Shown piece by piece: positions 1-6,827 of a stretch of 22,084 nucleotides of DNA; positions within the stretch are counted from its first letter, which is position 1, and each line of letters opens with the position of its first letter. The translations under genes were made by a program, and so were the position numbers. Under the pieces are notes generated by a model. That model had not been told where the DNA came from. It did no database searches and saw only the letters and a list, made by a program, of their open reading frames with translations. The stretch is from Nitrospira sp. ST-bin4 (GTDB lineage Bacteria; Nitrospirota; Nitrospiria; Nitrospirales; Nitrospiraceae), in NCBI GenBank assembly GCA_002083565.1, contig MSXM01000040.1, forward strand, positions 15,356-37,439, in the 5' to 3' direction.

Positions 1-947
1 CGGAAGGCAACAGCGGCGAACAAACCTAATGTGGGCAAAACGGCTTCGACCGCACGGTGCTGGACCAACATGCTTATCACCAAGATGGCGAGTCCACCGA
101 CCGCCAGCAGCTCCAACCCCAGCCTAGGGAGTCGCTGTAATGTGAACATCCGCTCATTCACCTTTGCACCTTGGAAGTTGTGCATTCTAAACTGCTCCAT
201 GCACTCCTCTTCTCTCCCCAGCAGTTTGATTTCTTTGGCACCACCCAATCCTTGCTGCACATGTTGAATCCGTAACCCCTCGTGATACAGTCGCCTTTCG
301 CCCCATCGTACAATGCGCCCTCTCGTAAGACGATGAACCCCCCATGCTGCAATGCCCAGTGTACCCGCCACAACCATTACACCCAGTGGTTCAACAAACA
401 AAAGTAAGCCGCATAAGCCAAGCAACACTAGTGATTCCGTAATCAACAAAATTCCCGGCAACACTGCTCTACCAGTAAAGACACTGACCTCAGTAGTCAC
501 ATTGCGTATCAAACTTGCCGAATTTCGCCGAAGATGAAAAGTGTATGGCTGGGACAGATACATCGTGAACAGACGTTGTGACAACTGAGCCTGTAAATCG
601 TAGGTAAACCGCGTCTCCCTCCAAGCAAGGAAAGCAAGAAAGGCAGCCTTAATAACATATACCCCCACCAAGACGAGCATTCCACCAATGAGCATGTCCT
701 CTCGACCGGGATTTCCCAACTCCTGAATAAGTGGCTCAACCTTCGGGTACTCCTTGGTCAGATCTGGTTGAGTGAGAAGTACGACGAGCGGAAGAACGAG
801 ACCTACACTAAGCGTCTCCAATATTACCCCGAGACACATGAGTCCAAACAAAAACGTCGCACTCCGTCTTTCAGAGGGCGACAACAAATCAAGAAGTTTC
901 TGCGCGGTGGAGAGATTCGCTCCTGGATTCTGATTCAATGGCGCCAC
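1..947 (-). CDS. ABC exporter, permease half of a fused permease-ATPase (PglK-like), cut by window edge
   Basis: About 315 codons are open from a GTG at 947 to the window edge, with no stop. An in-frame TAG at 968-966 limits the start; GTG 947 or TTG 938 fits because the conserved-looking N-terminal stretch AQKLLDLLSPSERR lies before the first ATG (839). The protein has hydrophobic segments around residues 28-48, 70-90 and 140-185, the region QLSQRLFTMYLSQPY, and the coupling-type stretch GLGGAKEIKLLGREEE. These are typical of exporter permease domains fused to an ATPase, such as PglK-type lipid-linked sugar flippases. The nucleotide-binding domain would lie outside the window. It follows fcl by 130 bases and is probably the flippase or exporter of the polysaccharide made by this operon. 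Its codons (GTA, TTG, ATA) look more AT-rich than those of the lipid A genes, which suggests a transferred segment. The family call is firm; the substrate is unknown. Confidence 0.82.
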   Translation of the reverse strand, partial: MAPLNQNPGANLSTAQKLLDLLSPSERRSATFLFGLMCLGVILETLSVGLVLPLVVLLTQPDLTKEYPKVEPLIQELGNPGREDMLIGGMLVLVGVYVIKAAFLAFLAWRETRFTYDLQAQLSQRLFTMYLSQPYTFHLRRNSASLIRNVTTEVSVFTGRAVLPGILLITESLVLLGLCGLLLFVEPLGVMVVAGTLGIAAWGVHRLTRGRIVRWGERRLYHEGLRIQHVQQGLGGAKEIKLLGREEECMEQFRMHNFQGAKVNERMFTLQRLPRLGLELLAVGGLAILVISMLVQHRAVEAVLPTLGLFAAVAF

Positions 948-1077
948 GTGAATCGACCAAGTAAGCTATAAGAAATTCGGCTTGATGCTGTCGACATCTC
1001 GCACCGGCCCAACATACAAACTCCGTTCGCTGCTTTCAGCCCATCCACTTGGATGACCATTTCTCCATTGATCGCTA

Positions 1078-2043
1078 TCATGCCCACTCATTCGCCCCCG
1101 GCAATCCAGCCAGTTCGGCAGTTGCCTGTGCCTGATACCAGTCGTATGTCTGTTGCAGCCCCTGCCGAAAGGACGTGTGCGGATGCCAGCCGAGTTGGAG
1201 CATTTTTGAGCTGTCCATGATCTTTCTTGGCGTCCCGTCCGGTTTGGTCCGATCCCACTGGATGGCCCCTCGATAACCGACGACTTCGGCAACAAGCGCC
1301 GCCAACTCGGCGATCGGAATGTCCTTCCCCGCTCCGACGTTCACGATGTCTTCCCCGGAATACCGGTCCATCAGTACCAGGCAGGCTTCGGCGCAATCGT
1401 CCACATGCAAGAACTCTCGGCGGGGGCTCCCGGTTCCCCATAACACCGGCGCGTGGCCCGTCTGCTTGGCTTCGTGAAACCGTCTGATCAGGGCAGGCAA
1501 CACATGGGCGCTCCGCAAATCGAAGTTGTCGTTCTGGCCATACAGATTGGTCGGCATGGCGGCAATGAAATCGCAGCCATACTGGCGGCGATAGGCCTGG
1601 CACATTTTGATACCGGCAATTTTGGCTACGGCGTACCATTCGTTCGTTTTTTCCAACGGCCCTGTGAGCAAATACTCCTCACGAATGGGCTGCGGACAGT
1701 CTCGCGGGTAAATACAAGACGATCCCAGCAGCAGCAGCTTTTTGACCCCGTGGAGATAGGCGTGATGGATGAGGTTCGTTTGGATCGCCAGATTGTCGTA
1801 CAGAAACTCAGCGGGCAGCGTACTGTTGGCCAGGATGCCTCCCACCTTGGCCGCCGCAACGATGACATACTCCGGCTTTGTTTCTGCGAAGAACTGCTCG
1901 ACGGCGCGCCCGTCCCGCAATTCCAGTTCCTTGCTGGTCCGATAGAGGAGATTCGTGTGTCCTCGTGCTTCCAGTAAGCGAAGCAAGGCCGAGCCTACCA
2001 TTCCGCGATGACCGGCTATATACGTGCGTGCCGCTTTCTCCAT
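1078..2043 (-). CDS. fcl: GDP-L-fucose synthase
   Basis: This 321-residue short-chain dehydrogenase/reductase converts GDP-4-keto-6-deoxy-mannose to GDP-L-fucose by 3,5-epimerisation and NADPH reduction in the cytoplasm. The length equals that of the E. coli enzyme. The nucleotide-binding motif GHRGMVGSAL is at residues 11-20. The catalytic set is complete and offset by one from E. coli numbering: S108 and C110 in GSSCIYP, Y137 and K141 in YAVAK, and H180 in RSAHVLPAL. The ATG at 2043 lies nine bases after the gmd stop, so the two genes are certainly co-transcribed and carry out consecutive steps. The product should supply fucose, or a related 6-deoxyhexose, to the surface polysaccharide exported by the neighbouring ABC transporter. 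Identification is secure. Confidence 0.96.
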   Translation of the reverse strand: MEKAARTYIAGHRGMVGSALLRLLEARGHTNLLYRTSKELELRDGRAVEQFFAETKPEYVIVAAAKVGGILANSTLPAEFLYDNLAIQTNLIHHAYLHGVKKLLLLGSSCIYPRDCPQPIREEYLLTGPLEKTNEWYAVAKIAGIKMCQAYRRQYGCDFIAAMPTNLYGQNDNFDLRSAHVLPALIRRFHEAKQTGHAPVLWGTGSPRREFLHVDDCAEACLVLMDRYSGEDIVNVGAGKDIPIAELAALVAEVVGYRGAIQWDRTKPDGTPRKIMDSSKMLQLGWHPHTSFRQGLQQTYDWYQAQATAELAGLPGANEWA

Positions 2044-2052
2044 GGTCTCGAC

Positions 2053-3072
2053 CTATTTCGGCCTCGAATAGTTGTTCGTTCCTTCCAGTCGCTCACGTTC
2101 CGTTTCCAGATCCGCCTCCACCATCATCCTGGCCAGCTCCTGAAACCGCACCTTCGGTTCCCACTGCAAGAGCTTCTTTGCCTTGCTCGCATCGCCGATA
2201 AGCAGATCCACCTCTGTGGGGCGATAGTACTTCGGATCGATTTTCACGTATTGCAGCCAGTCCAGTCCGAGATGGCTGAATGCCACATCCAAGAACTCCC
2301 TGACCGTATGAGTCTCTCCCGTCGCAATCACATAATCATCCGGCTCGGGTTGCTGCAGCATCAGCCACATGGCTTCCACATAGTCACCCGCGTAGCCCCA
2401 GTCACGTTTCGCATCCAGATTGCCCAGATACAGGTCGTGTTGCAAGCCGAGCTTGATGCGGGCCGCGGCCTTCGTGATCTTCCTGGTCACGAATGTCTCT
2501 CCGCGTCTGGGTGATTCATGGTTGAACAGGATGCCGCTGCAGGCAAACAGGTTATACGCCTCCCGATAGTTCACGGTAATCCAATGGGCGTACAGTTTCG
2601 CCGCGCCATAGGGACTTCTCGGATAAAATGGCGTCGTTTCTCGCTGAGGAATTTCCTGAACTTTGCCGAACATTTCGCTCGAGGAGGCCTGATAGAACTT
2701 CGGCTTTTGCCCTGACTCTCGGATAGCTTCAAGCAGGCGAATGGTCCCGACCCCGGTCACCTCCGCCGTATATTCAGGAATTTCAAAGCTCACACGCACA
2801 TGGCTCTGAGCCCCCAGATTATAGATCTCGTCGGGCTGTATCGTCCGGAGAATGGTATTGAGAGAACTGGCATCGTTCAAGTCTCCATAGACCAGCCGCA
2901 AACGGACATCAGGCAGATGCGGATCTTGATAGAGCGTGTCGATCCGGGCCGTGTTGAATGAGCTAGAGCGCCGGATAATGCCGTGGACTTCATAGCCCTT
3001 TCTAAGAAGAAACTCGGCCAGGTATGACCCATCCTGGCCTGTTATACCTGTGATTAGTGCTTTTTTTGCCAC
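2053..3072 (-). CDS. gmd: GDP-mannose 4,6-dehydratase
   Basis: This 339-residue extended SDR enzyme converts GDP-D-mannose to GDP-4-keto-6-deoxy-D-mannose, the precursor for fcl. The cofactor-binding motif GITGQDGSYLAE is at residues 9-20. The active-site segment SSSEMFG is at 130-136, with acidic residue E133, and YGAAK is at 155-159 with Y155 and K159. The NHESPRRGETFVTRKI stretch is characteristic of Gmd. The start is GTG at 3072, preceded by a good ribosome-binding site (GAGGGGAG, about six bases upstream). The gene lies 55 bases after an aminotransferase remnant and nine bases before fcl. No truncation is visible. Confidence 0.96.
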   Translation of the reverse strand: MAKKALITGITGQDGSYLAEFLLRKGYEVHGIIRRSSSFNTARIDTLYQDPHLPDVRLRLVYGDLNDASSLNTILRTIQPDEIYNLGAQSHVRVSFEIPEYTAEVTGVGTIRLLEAIRESGQKPKFYQASSSEMFGKVQEIPQRETTPFYPRSPYGAAKLYAHWITVNYREAYNLFACSGILFNHESPRRGETFVTRKITKAAARIKLGLQHDLYLGNLDAKRDWGYAGDYVEAMWLMLQQPEPDDYVIATGETHTVREFLDVAFSHLGLDWLQYVKIDPKYYRPTEVDLLIGDASKAKKLLQWEPKVRFQELARMMVEADLETERERLEGTNNYSRPK

Positions 3073-3127
3073 AACCGCTCCCCTCTCACGCCTTTTCTTG
3101 ACTCTGAACCAATATCAAATTCCGCAA

Positions 3128-3313
3128 TCAATATAACGACACAACCGCCTCGACGACCTCCGTCTGCTGCGCCAGGGTCAATTCGGGATAGATGGGAATG
3201 GCGAGGGTTTCATTGGCGGCTCGTTCCGATTCCGGGAAGTCTCCCGCTTTGTGACCCAGGTACTTGAGGCACTCTTGCAGATGGAACTGAACCGGATCTT
3301 TTGCATGCTCCAT
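3128..3313 (-). pseudogene. 3'-end remnant of a DegT-type aminotransferase
   Basis: These 61 codons match the last part of the complete aminotransferase at 4584-5720, from the shared FHLQEC segment through HKAGDFPESERAANET to EVVEA. The DNA match is 3142-3297 against 4601-4756: 156 bases, no gaps, about 14 mismatches by eye (about 91%). The PLP-binding region and active site are absent, so the fragment cannot be a working aminotransferase. Its ATG (3313) overlaps the TGA of the ATPase gene (3315-3313), which could allow translation by coupling but is probably accidental. Homology fades close to this join (DPVQFHLQ here, YPVPFHLQ in the full gene). I read it as a scar of the rearrangement that placed the ATPase gene here. 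Confidence 0.8.
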
Positions 3314-4476
3314 CAACCCGCGAGAGGCAGCATTCGTTCCATCAATACCGGGGGGGGAATTACGTGCACGTTCTCAGCCAAGGGGTACTCCGCCTCAACC
3401 GGAGCGACGACATAGGCTGCTTCGGGTTTCACGTCGTCGAGCGCATGCCAGAATCCCTTAGTCGGCTTAGGCGCCGTACTGAGTTTCATCTCGAAAGCCA
3501 ACCGGCGACTGCCTCTCTCCGCCACGATATCCACCTCAGCCCCGGCCGCCGTCCGATAAAACGACAGCTGCCACGCCGGACCTAACACCCGAGCGAGTTG
3601 CTCCAGTACCCAGCCTTCCCATGAAGCCCCGGCGACCGGATGACCATACAACTCGCCCACGCTTCGAATACCAAGCAAACAATGGAGCAACCCGCAGTCT
3701 TGGATATACACTTTGGGCGACTTGATCAAACGCTTACCGAGATTTGCCGTTAACGGAAGCAGACGACGCACCATGTAGGTGGACTCCAGGATTTCCAGAT
3801 AATGTTGCATGGTAGGCGCCGACACCCCGAACGATGACGCAAGACGGGACGCATTCCACAGTTGGCCATGGCTATGAGCCAGCATCTGCCAGAATCGTCG
3901 AAGATGAAGTCCGGGGACACGAATACCGAGCGTCGGAAGATCCCGTTCCAAGTGCGTTTGGATAAACGCTTCGCGCCATTCAAAAGAGTCCGCATCGCTG
4001 CTTGCCAGCCAACTTAGCGGATAGCCTCCTCGCTCCCAGAAACGGATCAGCCCCTCGCCTTGCGGTCGTATTTCCATCAGATCGAATGGGCCCAGTTCGT
4101 GAAAACTGACCCGACCGGCCAAGGACTCGGATGCCTGTCGCAATACTGTCGGTGAGGCCGATCCCAACAAGAGAAATCTTCCCGGATGCCTGTCTTGATC
4201 GATAAGCACCCGCAATACTGCAAACACTTCCGGCAAACGCTGCACCTCGTCCAAGACGACGAGGCTGTCTGCCAGCCGTGCCAAGAAGAGTTCCGCATCG
4301 GCCAGTTTGGCAAGGTCGGCAGGCCGTTCGAGATCGAGATGGATGGCGCGCGGAAACTCTGCGGCAATAGCCTTGGCTAACGTGGTTTTTCCAACTTGCC
4401 TTGGTCCGACCACAGCCACAGCAGGAAACCGCTGTAAGGACCCTATAATTGAGGATTGCGCACGGCGTTGAATCAT
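3313..4476 (-). CDS. AAA ATPase with C-terminal DUF4143 domain
   Basis: This 387-residue protein has the usual length and layout of the AAA_14/DUF4143 family. Walker A is GPRQVGKTT at residues 24-32, Walker B is VVLDEVQ at 73-79, and a sensor-like LLLGSAS is at 102-108. The C-terminal half (about 185-345) carries the DUF4143 region, ending in GAEVDIV (312-318) and FEMK (328-331). That acidic-then-EMK pattern resembles a degenerate restriction-enzyme-like fold. The biochemical role of these widespread, mobile proteins is not established. The gene breaks an otherwise biosynthetic polysaccharide operon and sits between duplicated aminotransferase ends, so it looks like acquired cargo. It has its own promoter-like sequence directly upstream and no ribosome-binding site. 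Confidence 0.9.
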   Translation of the reverse strand: MIQRRAQSSIIGSLQRFPAVAVVGPRQVGKTTLAKAIAAEFPRAIHLDLERPADLAKLADAELFLARLADSLVVLDEVQRLPEVFAVLRVLIDQDRHPGRFLLLGSASPTVLRQASESLAGRVSFHELGPFDLMEIRPQGEGLIRFWERGGYPLSWLASSDADSFEWREAFIQTHLERDLPTLGIRVPGLHLRRFWQMLAHSHGQLWNASRLASSFGVSAPTMQHYLEILESTYMVRRLLPLTANLGKRLIKSPKVYIQDCGLLHCLLGIRSVGELYGHPVAGASWEGWVLEQLARVLGPAWQLSFYRTAAGAEVDIVAERGSRRLAFEMKLSTAPKPTKGFWHALDDVKPEAAYVVAPVEAEYPLAENVHVIPPPVLMERMLPLAG

Positions 4477-4482
4477 CCACGC

Positions 4483-4511
4483 ATATTAAAAGTCTGTGCT
4501 TTAATTTACAA
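4483..4511 (-). promoter_or_regulatory. Putative sigma70-type promoter of the ATPase gene
   Basis: On the minus strand, TTGTAA (4511-4506) and TAATAT (4488-4483) are separated by exactly 17 bases in a locally AT-rich stretch. The -10 box ends only six bases before the ATG at 4476, so transcription would begin at or next to the start codon, giving a leaderless mRNA. No Shine-Dalgarno sequence is present. The prediction rests on sequence pattern alone. Confidence 0.5.
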
Positions 4512-4583
4512 GCATATTTATGGACATTACTGCGAAGGAAGCTACTTTGCAGACCTGACAGCGCAGCCGTTCTTAATATCTCA

Positions 4584-5720
4584 TCAGGCATAAAACGCCG
4601 CAATCGCCTCCACCACCTCCGTCTGCTGCGCCATGGTCAATTCGGGATAGATGGGAATCGCGATGGTTTCGTTGGCGGCCCGTTCAGATTCCGGGAAGTC
4701 TCCCGCTTTGTGACCCAGGTACCGGAAGCACTCTTGCAGATGGAACGGAACCGGATAGTAGATCTCCGCGCCGATGCCTTTCTGTTTCAGATGCGCGATG
4801 AGGTCGTCTCGCCTCTCCACCCGCAGCACGAACTGATTATAGATGTGGTAATGCTTGATGCCTTTGTCGCGATACACCGCCTCCGGCAACCGAACCTTGC
4901 CCTTCTGCACCAGGCCGCTCTGCCGGAACAACGTTTCATAGCGCGCGGCGTTCTCCTGCCGGCGCTTGGTCCACCCGTCCAGATAATTCAGCTTCACATT
5001 GAGCACGGCGGCCTGAATCGTATCGAGCCGGAAGTTGCCGCCGATCAGTTTATGGTAGTACTTCGGCTGGCTGCCGTGAACGCGCAGGATTCGTATCCGT
5101 TCCGCGAGATCGGCGTCGTTGGTGACCACCATTCCCCCGTCTCCTAAACACCCAAGATTCTTGCTCGGGAAAAACGACAGGCAGCCGATGGTCCCCATAC
5201 TGCAGGCCCGCCGGCCGTCGCGATATTCCGATCCGATGGCCTGCGCGGCATCCTCGATGACGCCCAAATTATGCCGCTTGGCCAGTTCCATGATGGGCGC
5301 CATGTCTGCGCACTGACCGTAGAGATGCACCGGGATGATGGCTTTGGATTTGGGTGTCATCGCCTGGCTGATTTTTGCTGGATCGATGTTGAAGGTCTTG
5401 GGGTCGATGTCCACGAGCACCGGCTTGGCTCCTAACCGGGCCACCACGCCTGCCGTAGCGAAAAAAGAATAGGGCGACGTGATCACTTCGTCGCCGGGAC
5501 CGACACCGAGCGCCATGAGCGCGATCAGAAGCGCATCGGTACCCGATGTCACGCCGATTCCGTACTTGGCCTGGCAATAGGCGGCTACCCGCTCCTCTAA
5601 CTTGCCGACTTCCGCCCCCAGGATAAACGCCTGGCTCTTGAATACCTGCTCGACGGCATCCAGGATCTGTTTTTGTAGTGGTTCGTGATGCGCTTTCAGA
5701 TCGAGTAAGGGCACTCCCAT
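4584..5720 (-). CDS. DegT/DnrJ/EryC1-family nucleotide-sugar aminotransferase (WbpE/GnnB-like)
   Basis: This complete 378-residue PLP-dependent aminotransferase transfers an amino group to a keto-sugar nucleotide. The PLP lysine is K187 in SFFPSKNLG, the cofactor-contacting acidic motif is EDAAQ (156-160), and GTDAL (60-64) binds phosphate. Stretches such as LGVGPGDEVIT and IIPVHLYGQCADM, from memory, closely resemble WbpE-type enzymes acting at sugar C3, but substrate cannot be fixed from sequence. The ATG at 5720 has an excellent ribosome-binding site (AGAAGGAG). It lies 63 bases after the antiterminator gene, as the first biosynthetic gene of the operon. Its 3' end is duplicated at 3142-3297. 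It could make the amino sugar of the polysaccharide, or a 3-amino sugar for lipid A. Confidence 0.92.
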   Translation of the reverse strand: MGVPLLDLKAHHEPLQKQILDAVEQVFKSQAFILGAEVGKLEERVAAYCQAKYGIGVTSGTDALLIALMALGVGPGDEVITSPYSFFATAGVVARLGAKPVLVDIDPKTFNIDPAKISQAMTPKSKAIIPVHLYGQCADMAPIMELAKRHNLGVIEDAAQAIGSEYRDGRRACSMGTIGCLSFFPSKNLGCLGDGGMVVTNDADLAERIRILRVHGSQPKYYHKLIGGNFRLDTIQAAVLNVKLNYLDGWTKRRQENAARYETLFRQSGLVQKGKVRLPEAVYRDKGIKHYHIYNQFVLRVERRDDLIAHLKQKGIGAEIYYPVPFHLQECFRYLGHKAGDFPESERAANETIAIPIYPELTMAQQTEVVEAIAAFYA

Positions 5721-5732
5721 GAATATCTCCTT

Positions 5733-5740
5733 CTACCGGC
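5733..5740 (-). promoter_or_regulatory. ops-like octamer before the aminotransferase gene
   Basis: The minus strand reads GCCGGTAG, followed by AAGGAG. This matches the E. coli ops core GGCGGTAG, the RfaH recruitment site, at seven of eight positions. It lies in the short leader between the RfaH-like gene and the first biosynthetic gene, where such a site would act. An eight-base match can occur by chance, and it overlaps the approach to the ribosome-binding site. Confidence 0.25.
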
Positions 5741-5783
5741 TATAAACAGTTGACTACTTTACAACCATGGATCTTTCGCATGC

Positions 5784-6287
5784 TCACACCGGCGCCACAT
5801 CGTTCACGTCAATCTCCACCGCCGCTGCTTGTTGGATCAACCGGATACCGAGGACCAGGCGATGCCGCTTTTCTTTTCGCAGCAAAATGCCCTGTACGCC
5901 CTGCAGCGGTCCACGCACCACCTCAACCGTCATGCCTTCGTGCAAATAGGGATGGGGATCGTACGGAAGGACGCTGGTCATCAGTCGTTTTAAGGCTTCG
6001 ATCTCATCGTCAGGAATAGGCTCCGGGCGACTTCCGCTGCCCACGATCTCCACCACTCCTGCCACTTTCTGGACCGGTAACTTCTCTTGCTGCCCGAATC
6101 GCACGAAACAATAGCCGGAAAAGAGCGGCGTCTCGATTTCTTTCTTGCGATCCTTCCACTGGCTCAACCGCTTCACAGTAGGAAGCAGCGGTTCGATCCC
6201 TTGCGTCGCCAGCTGATCGCGAACCTGCTTCTCGTGACGAGACCGGGTCCTTAACGCGTACCAGTGGAGTGTGTTTGTTTGGTTCAT
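5784..6287 (-). CDS. NusG/RfaH-like specialised transcription antiterminator
   Basis: This 167-residue protein has a NusG N-terminal (NGN) domain at about residues 8-105: WYALRTRSRHEKQVRDQL, then PLFSGYCFVRF and a KVAGVVEIVG segment. A KOW-type domain follows at about 112-165, with GMTVEVVRGPLQGVQGIL. It is shorter than housekeeping NusG and fits the UpxY/RfaH/LoaP-like specialised paralogues that often open polysaccharide operons. It should bind elongating RNA polymerase and help it read through the long operon downstream. The ATG overlaps the TGA of the four-helix-bundle gene (ATGA, 6287-6284) and lies inside a 9-bp repeat tract with no Shine-Dalgarno, so translation probably depends on coupling. 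Its first residues (MNQTN) are encoded by the repeat. Confidence 0.88.
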   Translation of the reverse strand: MNQTNTLHWYALRTRSRHEKQVRDQLATQGIEPLLPTVKRLSQWKDRKKEIETPLFSGYCFVRFGQQEKLPVQKVAGVVEIVGSGSRPEPIPDDEIEALKRLMTSVLPYDPHPYLHEGMTVEVVRGPLQGVQGILLRKEKRHRLVLGIRLIQQAAAVEIDVNDVAPV

Positions 6288-6309
6288 TTGGTTTGTTTGG
6301 TTTGTTTTG
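6271..6309. repeat. 9-bp repeat tract, single arm (locus A)
   Basis: The plus strand is built of GTTTGTTTG-type units; the minus (coding) strand reads as AACCAAACA units. The tract encodes the TKQTKQTK tail of the four-helix-bundle protein in one frame and the MNQTN start of the antiterminator in another. It is a single arm, unlike the paired arms at the other loci. Confidence 0.85.
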
Positions 6310-6667
6310 TGCGAAGGTACTTGATGAGGCCGGAAATGATTTTTGCCGTTTTGTCGGCCTGGTTATAGATCGACTCGAATGCGTCCTTGGATAGATACCC
6401 TTGATCTACTCCAATGTACAAGTGACTTTGGACTTCAGCAGCCGAGGACATCGCGATAAACAGAAACTGCACGAACTCCTTGTTCGACCGACGGACAAAT
6501 CCTTCGGCGATGTTAGCCATTACAGACCCGGCAGCACTTTGAATTTGGCTACAGAGTCGCACATCTTTTTGCCAGGTTGAATTCTGATGAACGGCTTCGT
6601 ACACCTGGCGCGTTAGCTGCCTGGCTTCTTTCCAACAATCCAGGTCTTCAAAGCGGGTGAGTTTCAC
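6284..6667 (-). CDS. Four-helix-bundle protein (23S rRNA intervening-sequence / S23 family)
   Basis: This 127-residue protein has the hallmarks of the TIGR02436/S23-type family: FEDLDCWKEARQL at residues 6-18, the conserved QIQSAAGSVMANIAEGF segment at about 42-58, NKEFVQFLFIAMSSAAEVQSHL, and a C-terminal helix ending in KIISGLIKYLR. Relatives are encoded in intervening sequences of split 23S rRNAs and include the accessory Avd proteins of diversity-generating retroelements. Most free-standing members have no known function. The start is GTG at 6667. The last residues, TKQTKQTK, are encoded by a 9-bp repeat. The gene is bracketed by repeat arms and separates the regulator from the antiterminator, so I suspect it arrived together with the repeats. 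No rRNA or reverse transcriptase is nearby. Confidence 0.88.
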   Translation of the reverse strand: MKLTRFEDLDCWKEARQLTRQVYEAVHQNSTWQKDVRLCSQIQSAAGSVMANIAEGFVRRSNKEFVQFLFIAMSSAAEVQSHLYIGVDQGYLSKDAFESIYNQADKTAKIISGLIKYLRTKQTKQTK

Positions 6668-6668
6668 G

Positions 6669-6744
6669 GTTGGTCTCGTTTGTTTGGTTTGTTTATTTGG
6701 CCGGAATCAGACTATCCGGATGAACGAGATAAACCAGACAAACC
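6669..6744. repeat. 9-bp repeat element with inverted arms (locus B)
   Basis: A G/T-rich arm (6669-6700) and an A/C-rich arm (6719-6744), as read on the plus strand, flank a core with a hairpin, CCGGA (6701-6705) and TCCGG (6715-6719), loop nine bases. The block GGTTGGTCTCGTTTGTTTGG (6669-6688), the core GGAATCAGAC (6703-6712) and the 21 bases 6719-6739 recur identically at locus C. The element ends directly upstream of the GTG of the four-helix-bundle gene. The remainder of 6668-6827 shows no gene. Confidence 0.85.
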
Positions 6745-6827
6745 TCTTTAACTAGATGAACAGTCCCCGGACACAGCTTCGCCCTCTCACTTACAGTGAC
6801 TTCTGAAAACTTCCCGTTCCAGACTGC

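Noticed and set aside
966..1295. Open frame of 109 codons overlapping the fcl 3' end
   Set aside because: It mostly reads fcl in another frame, and its unique tail (966-1077) matches nothing I recognise. The real gene here is fcl, followed by a 130-base gap.
3128..3313. Small functional gene overlapping the ATPase stop
   Set aside because: Its whole length is explained as the duplicated end of the neighbouring aminotransferase, without any active-site residue.
6271..6744. CRISPR-like array or rRNA intervening sequence
   Set aside because: There are no regularly spaced unique spacers, and no rRNA sequence is present, so neither label fits even though the repeats and the S23-family gene recall an intervening sequence.
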